From contig JAQFVV010006726.1 in the NCBI GenBank assembly GCA_028023455.1, forward strand, positions 357,803 through 421,802: 64,000 bases of DNA, in the 5' to 3' direction. The translations under genes and the position numbers were made by a program. Each line of letters starts with the position of its first letter. Within the stretch, counting starts at the first letter, position 1. The DNA comes from Epiperipatus broadwayi (Eukaryota > Onychophora > Udeonychophora > Euonychophora > Peripatidae). Under the pieces are notes generated by a model that saw only the letters and a program-made list of their open reading frames with translations, had not been told where the DNA came from and searched no databases. Below are positions 57,631 to 64,000 of this stretch, piece by piece.

Positions 57631-59411
57631 ATCATCAAACTTGCTATTTAATCATAACATCAAGCATATACCAAAAAGTATAACCTCAATGTGATGGGAA
57701 TGCCACCAAACACTATTCCACTAAAAATTAATAATATTCCCATGACTCATAATTAAAATAAGCAAATTATATTTAACATGAAAATTTCCTAAATTAAATT
57801 TAATTATAATACAATATTATATTCATTTATCCATTAAAATGATTATATTATTCCTTTACTAACATTTCATAACTCAGTCAATATCTCAGGAAATTATTAT
57901 TGCTTCTTAAAATAAATAAATTAATTTATATAACCAAATCTAAAGAGGGATTTTACTTACACCTAGCTACATTTAAAAATAATTAAGAAACAAATATACT
58001 CATCAATTATCCTCTTTCAAAATAATTAACTAATACTTATCACCATTAACAATCAAAAAAATATATAAAATAATTTCTTATCATTGTGTATTATAATCTA
58101 AACATTTTTATATTTATATGGCATACTAGTTATCAGACTTCATTATAATCATTGAGTAAGGTGAAAAAAAAAAAATTAATTAATATTTTAGATACCACAT
58201 CAAATATCCTTAACTATCACAATATTTTTCTTATTTATTATTTTATTTAGATTATGGGCAATAATTACCAACTATCTCTAATTACTATAATATATGTGTG
58301 GTTAGAATGATAAATAATGACTTGGAGAACAAGAAAATGGATAATCAACACCTTGTTAATTTTAAACACAACATTAACATTTTATTACAAACCGTAATAC
58401 AAAATTTAAGAAATATTTACACATATTTATTTTAAAAATATATTTAAAAATATTATACAAAATACTTCACTCTGTGAGTATTAAGATACATCTTAATATT
58501 TCCATACTAATACATATCAATAAAATAAACAACTTATATATTATCATATTCCAAATATTTCAAAATATATTTGTTTATCATCATTATATTACTTTTAATC
58601 TTGTATAATATTATAATCTAATTATAAATCTATAACATGTTATACTTTTTCTATGTTTATTATTAATTATAAAATAACATTTAATTATTTAAATATTCAC
58701 TAAGATATGGCACATTATTATATTGCTTACAATAGTATAAATAATTATCAGGGTTCTTTTTTTACAATATCATGCCTCTTCTAAAAATTGACAAAAATAT
58801 TCATAAACTCTTTATTTTTGCATTCTTTTAACATTTTATTTCTTCTATATTTAATTTTTCTTGTATTTAAATAGATTGTCTTGTCATCATTTGAAAGTTT
58901 AGTTATTATCATTGCCCAAAGTTACAATTTCCTAATATGATATGTATACCAGTACAATTTTCATGATTATAAATGAGGGATTGATATCTTATAAAACTCT
59001 AAGAAACAATGTTACAATGGATTATGTAACTTCAGTCCAAAATTTCTTATGTCAACCTTAATTTTTATCTTGGCTTCTATTTTATGCTCTAACAGATTTT
59101 TAAAAAATGCTACTATTTATATATACAAATATTTTATATTATATCATAATTAACATTAAATAATAGATTTTTAGCACTACATGATTTCCCAAAAAAACTA
59201 CATTTCTGTACCACTACATTCTATCAAACACTCCATATAAAATCCTAAACATCACATATAAATATTACTCATCATTTCTTAAATTAATATCCACACTTAT
59301 TCTTAACATTTTTATACTTTGAATATACCAAGATGATTAAAAAACAAATAGTTTATGATGTATTACTTATCATAAATATAAATATCCAAACTAACTAAAG
59401 GAAAAAAAAAA
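57631..59411. other. AT-rich DNA without a recognisable gene
   Basis: Extremely AT-rich. No repeat or coding signal is supported. Confidence 0.5.
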
Positions 59412-59624
59412 AATTAAAAACACACAATTACTTCTCTATAAATCTGCTATAATATTTCAACCAGCAGACTGTTTTTTATCAGAAAGCACAGCAAAATGGC
59501 TTTGTAATATTTTAGCATTTAAATTCTGGAAATGGCCTTTTTCCTGTGCTTTCTGATAAAAACCAGTTTGGTGGTTGAAATAATAAAGCAGTTTTATAGA
59601 GAAGTAATTATGTGTTTTTTAATT
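59412..59624. mobile_element. Small foldback MITE (213 bp)
   Basis: The outer ends are inverted: aattaaaaacacacaattac and gtaattatgtgttttttaat plus t. This continues inward through cttctctataaa / tttatagagaag and atttcaacca / tggttgaaat to ttttatcagaaagcacag / ctgtgctttctgataaaa. The arms cover most of the element. No frame. The superfamily is not assignable because the target duplication is unclear in AT-rich flanks. Confidence 0.7.
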
Positions 59625-60025
59625 ATGTTATCATAAATATACTAAGATAGTTACCTTTAACTTATTCAGAGATAAATTATACATACACATTTATAATCAT
59701 ATTAAGATTTTAATAAATATATTCACCCCTCTATCATATATCTTTAAGTAAATACTCACATAATAAATATCACATATTTATTTAACCTGATTCCTGGTTT
59801 AAATAATTTAATGCCAATATTTTATATTAAAAAATAATTAAAGTTACATTATTCATAATATTTTATGATTATTATTGTTGATATTCTGGAAATTATAATT
59901 TCTTCTATGTTATTAAAACATGCAAAACTCACTATACATATTGCCACTCACTGCAAGCTAGACTAATCAATGGATGCCAGAAGACTTGTGCATAAAATCC
60001 CCATCTAGTTCCTACTCATCCAATA

Positions 60026-60068
60026 TCCACAGACTAGTTTTTGAGTTTTGGCCTTGTCAGTGAGGACC
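60026..60068 (-). ncRNA. Hammerhead motif, family A (degenerate core)
   Basis: Minus strand: TCCTCA, CTGACAA (the invariant G is lost), GGCC plus an altered helix II, AAAA in place of GAAA, CTAG, TC, TGTGGA. Helix I still pairs at five of six positions. Expected inactive. Confidence 0.5.
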
Positions 60069-60471
60069 CATGGATCTGAAAGCACTGCACCTAGATCTTA
60101 GAATCTAAGAAAACTCTCCAGTAGCCATCTCTTATCTCTACTTAACTATAAAACTGAGTCTTAAATTGAAAACTTATATTTTCAATTTAAGTTCAGTAGC
60201 TTATATGGTCATATAGGTCTGAACTCAGATCAGTACCTATACATTTTGGTGTCTTTGATTCTTTAATAACCATAGCCACCACTATCCTCTTAGGCAGGAT
60301 TGGTTTAAGCCAATAAACATCACATGATCACCAATTCTTATGCTTGCTTATAACTGTTATTAAACAGGCAAAACTCACTATACATGTCGCCATTCACTGC
60401 AAGCTTGAGTAATCAATGGATGCCAGAAGGCTTATGCATAAAATCCCCATCTAGTGCCTACTCATCCAATA

Positions 60472-60513
60472 TCCCCAGACTAGTTGCTGGATTGTGGCCT
60501 TCATCAGTGAGGA
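60472..60513 (-). ncRNA. Hammerhead motif, family A (GAAA to GCAA)
   Basis: Minus strand: TCCTCA, CTGATGA, AGGC-cacaa-TCCA, GCAA, CTAG, TC, TGGGGA. Helix I is fully paired with one G-U. The first conserved A of GAAA is C, so cleavage should be lost. Confidence 0.55.
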
Positions 60514-60871
60514 GTCTTGGATCTAGCTTGCAGTGAGTGGCAATATGTATAGTGAGTTCCACCTGTTTTGATAACAGTTATAAGCAAGCATAAGAAATGA
60601 TAATAATGTAATGTGTGTTGGCTTAAAATTAATCCTGCCTAATAGAATAGTGGTGGTTATGGTTATTAAAGAACCAAAGACACCAAAATATATAGTTACT
60701 GAACTGAGTTCAGACCTATGTGACTATATAAGCTACTGAGCTTGATTTAAAAATATTATGGTGTTTTCAATTTAAGACTCATAATTTTGTAGTTAAGTAG
60801 ATATAAAATGTGGCTGATGCTGAGTTGCATTAGATCCTAAGATCAACATGTAGGGCTCTCAGATCCACGGC

Positions 60872-60913
60872 TCCTCGCTGACAAAGGCCATAAGCCAGAA
60901 ACTAGTCTGGGGA
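60872..60913 (+). ncRNA. Hammerhead motif, family A (CUGANGA altered)
   Basis: Plus strand: TCCTCG, CTGACAA, AGGC-cataa-GCCA (perfect 3-bp helix II), GAAA, CTAG, TC, TGGGGA. Helix I pairs throughout using two G-U pairs. The invariant G of CUGANGA is A, so this copy should be inactive, but its helix II shows the ancestral GGC/GCC pairing. Confidence 0.55.
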
Positions 60914-61045
60914 TTTTCTGCACAAGCCTTCCGGCATTCATTGATTACTCTAGCATGCAGTGAGTGGCAATACTCAATGTGTTTTGCCTGTTTTAATACC
61001 AGTTATAAGCAAGCATAAGAAATGGTGATCATGTGATGTTTATTT

Positions 61046-64000
61046 TCTTTTATGTTATAGAATAATAATCAAAAACAAATAAAAATTTTCTTTTTTCTTT
61101 TTATTTATAACCAACATTTTAAAATATTTAAATCTAAAACTAACAACATATTAACAAATAATTATGAATAACTAATAATATCTTAAAAACTATAGTTTGT
61201 ATACTAAAGTAATAAAAACAAAAAGTTTTCTTGAATTATTTCAGCTTAATAAAATATTTTCCAGATAAGCATTGTTGCTATGACAACACCAATTTTTACT
61301 TCAAATTAAAGCAATTTCTTTCTCCCTGTCTTTTCCCTTTGCACTTTTCTCTGTTATTAGCATAATTGTAAATAGGAAGAAAAATCCAAATAAATATTAA
61401 TTATCAATAATAATAAGTTATTATATGAAACATCATACTTCTTATACCACTGATAAAATTATTTTATATTTAATAAATATGTATTTTACTGTTTAATAAA
61501 AACTGTTATTAGTCAAAGTTTTTATTCTTTCTGTAGATTTTAAGATATTCACTAGTAGAATTATAAGGTTCTAGTTCTAGAGTACTCATCCTAAATAATA
61601 TATATTAAACAAGTTAATAATTCCAATATCTAGATGATATTAAAATTAATAAAAATTACTCAGTATTATGTCTTCCTTCTTTTATGCTAATATCATCTTA
61701 ATAATGTCATGAATAATTAGAGTTTGTAAAAAATGTTCTCTGTCATTCTCCATATGAAAAGTAATAAAAATTAAATTCCTTCTGTATTCTTTGCATTTTT
61801 CTGTAGACAATATAGTTTAATACTTTGCAAGGTTTTTTATCAAAATACATTTTTAACTTTTTGAATGTTTTATTTCTTTCCAATACCATAAGTTTATAGT
61901 CATCCTCTGTAGTATAATGATGAGAACAGTTTGGCTTTTTATTCCATAGTGAAATTAATAAATAAACTTCTTAAGATATATTTCATGTTTTTACAAGTTA
62001 TTACTATTACTTTTAAAGTTAAAATAATAAGATTACAATAAATGTATAGTTACATTTTAAGATAAAAGGAATACAGTTTTATTCCTTGTAAAACTTTTTG
62101 ATTTTTTCCCTCTCTATCATCTGCTCATCTTATATTTATAAGAAATATTTTACAATACCTAGTTGGTTAATTATTTCCAGCCATCTGTCACAAAATGGAA
62201 TATTAAATAATTTGTCTATAATTTTTAAATATGATTTTATAATTAATATTATTAAATTAATATTTTCCTAATTTTATTAATACAGCATTTAAATTTATCT
62301 CTTAATAATAATATACTTTTTGTTTAAACTTAATGTTTAATACATAAAATTTATAATTTACATTCGTATGATAATTATTAATTTTATAAACTTTTTATGA
62401 AAATTGATATAATAATTTATAACATTTATTCTAAACAAATAATAAATCAAATTGAGAACCAGAAAGTAGATATATTTATAATTAAAGAAATGTGTGTGTG
62501 CACACCTATTAACACAAACTTCACTCTTATTTATTTCACCATTAATTAAATGCTTTAAAACAATAAAGAACAATTTTAATTTGACTATTAATAATTATAA
62601 AATTATTAATTCTTATCTGTATAACTACTGATTTAAATTAGCTTAGATGATTTTAATTATTATTTAGTTTTATTTTAAAATAAATAGTTCAATTTTATTT
62701 CAAATTTACAACTCAACTAAATTATATTGATTTAAAGAAAACTAACTTAAATTTAATATTGAAAAAGTAATATATTTTAATTTCTCTATAGTTCAATAAT
62801 AATAAATCTCTCATTTCTGGCTAGCTAAACATATAAAAGATAAATCGTATTTTAAATCTAAGACTTTTTTATCACATGTGCGCATATTTCAAATAAATAT
62901 ACATCAAAACCAAAGGAACATTTTATTGATCAAAAAATATATATATAGGAATAAGTAAATAAGTAATACTAAAGTTTCTTTTAATGTAAACATCATCATT
63001 TTCATTTTTATTACAATGTTGTAATATTTAATGGTGATTTAATATGGCTAGGAAAAAGAAAATATTTGTGTGTGCGTTTAATATCTTAGGGTAAAAATCA
63101 AAATCTTTTAGCAAATCTAATAATGTGACAATAAATTAATGATAAGGGTCAAACATATAAAAGAAAATATATAAAAATCAAATTTAATAAAAAATATATA
63201 TTTATTGACATTTAGGTGATTTCATATAATCATTAATAACACTCACACATTTATGACATTACTATAGCTTTTCAAATTATTAAAGAAAAATTTAAAAAAA
63301 TTCCAAGTGAAATGGTGCTTTTTATGTTCAGTTATATTTTTTTATAAACTGTAAGAAAAAATATCATTAACTAGGGTTATATAAAATAATATTATATTTA
63401 TTTAATAATAAAATAAATAATTAATTTAGATTATAAGTAATGTATGTATTTCTCAGGTAAAGATTCTTTAATAACACATCAAACTTACCTATATATACAA
63501 AATGAATAAAGGAATCTTCTAAATGGATGAATGAACTTAGGATCACAATTAATGGTGAATTTAAGAAAGAAGCAAAACTAAAATAAACATATATGACATA
63601 TATTAATGCATACACTCATTTTACATATAATAAGAGGAATTTATCAGCAATAAGTCAATAAAAATAAATTTGAATCATAACCTAACATTATTAATATTAA
63701 AAAAATATTGATCTACAGAAATTTTTTAAAAGCTGACTTTTCTTCATTGCTCTATAAATTATGTTTTTTTTTTCAGTATTAAAACTAATTCAGTGCAAAA
63801 TTTTAAACAATTCTAAAAATATATGTTTATTATCGTTTATATATAAAATAAATCGTAATATCTTACAATATTTTGGGTAAATAATTAGAGAGTTATTATA
63901 CAATACAGGCATTGATTTAGAGATGGCATTACAATGAACCCACTTGCAAAGCAATTTACTGTGGTAAGTCTTGTCCAACAGCACTACTACATTAGCACAG
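61046..64000. other. AT-rich DNA without a recognisable gene
   Basis: No motif, repeat or RNA structure that I can support; frames near 62358-62573 and 63421-63984 (minus strand) have chance-like composition. Confidence 0.5.

Larger units (their letters stand above)
59912..61045. mobile_element. Family A hammerhead-repeat cluster: tandem plus inverted ~430-450-bp units
   Basis: The first minus-strand unit runs 59922-60367 (446-bp period: gcaaaactcactatacat at 59922 and 60368). A second minus-strand unit is cut at about 60526. From there plus-strand sequence follows, with gcagtgagtggcaata at 60530 and 60957 (427-bp period). Each unit start or end carries the same ~180-bp hammerhead segment; between them lies a shared body (e.g. 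accatagccaccactat / atagtggtggttatgg and ataagcaagcataagaaat). There is no open frame. Tandem units of this size with a hammerhead each are the hallmark of retrozyme-like elements and also of some Penelope terminal repeats. Confidence 0.75.

Overview
The window looks like non-coding, repeat-rich nuclear DNA of an animal. It is very AT-rich, with long (TA)n, (TG)n and (CT)n arrays, decayed retroelements, foldback elements, and no intact conserved protein-coding gene. The mix of Penelope-like elements with GIY-YIG domains, short tRNA-derived SINEs, piggyBac-type MITEs and ~400-450 bp repeats carrying hammerhead-ribozyme motifs fits a lophotrochozoan, plausibly a cephalopod mollusc. That placement is inference; nothing here fixes the species.

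Layout. 0-6.5 kb: AT-rich DNA with one foldback element (3.2-4.0 kb). 6.5-16 kb: a hammerhead-bearing repeat (family A, 6.5 kb), a piggyBac-like MITE (7.7 kb), a rearranged family D repeat (9.6 kb), a tRNA-like SINE with a perfect 15-bp target duplication (10.4 kb), a decayed LINE reverse transcriptase on the minus strand (11.8-12.9 kb), and a 740-bp head-to-head family D palindrome with a hammerhead motif in each arm (14.9-15.6 kb). 16-27 kb: GC-richer islands next to TA arrays, a candidate promoter plus first exon on the minus strand (18.3-18.0 kb), a 298-bp tandem pair, the second piggyBac-like MITE and a large foldback (25.3-25.9 kb). 27-40 kb: mostly featureless, with TA arrays and a second tRNA-like SINE (32.5 kb, perfect 18-bp duplication). 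40.3-46.1 kb: three decayed Penelope-like copies, all on the minus strand, plus a 114-bp insertion with a hammerhead-like motif and a 28-bp target duplication in TA-rich DNA. 49-58 kb: more islands at TA arrays, a possible LTR, a nearly perfect 760-bp palindrome whose arms each carry a complete hammerhead motif (family B, 52.1-52.9 kb), and two tandem duplications (499-bp and 284-bp units). 58-64 kb: a small foldback MITE and a tandem/inverted family A cluster (59.9-61.05 kb).

Main result: four sequence-unrelated elements carry compact type I hammerhead motifs: CUGANGA, a short helix II, GAAA, a tiny self-complementary helix III, an NUH cleavage triplet, and a closing 3-6 bp helix I. Three of the families sit in ~400-450 bp units, often head-to-head. 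This matches the known association of minimal hammerheads with Penelope-like elements and animal retrozymes. The motifs were found by eye; folding, cleavage and copy number were not computed.
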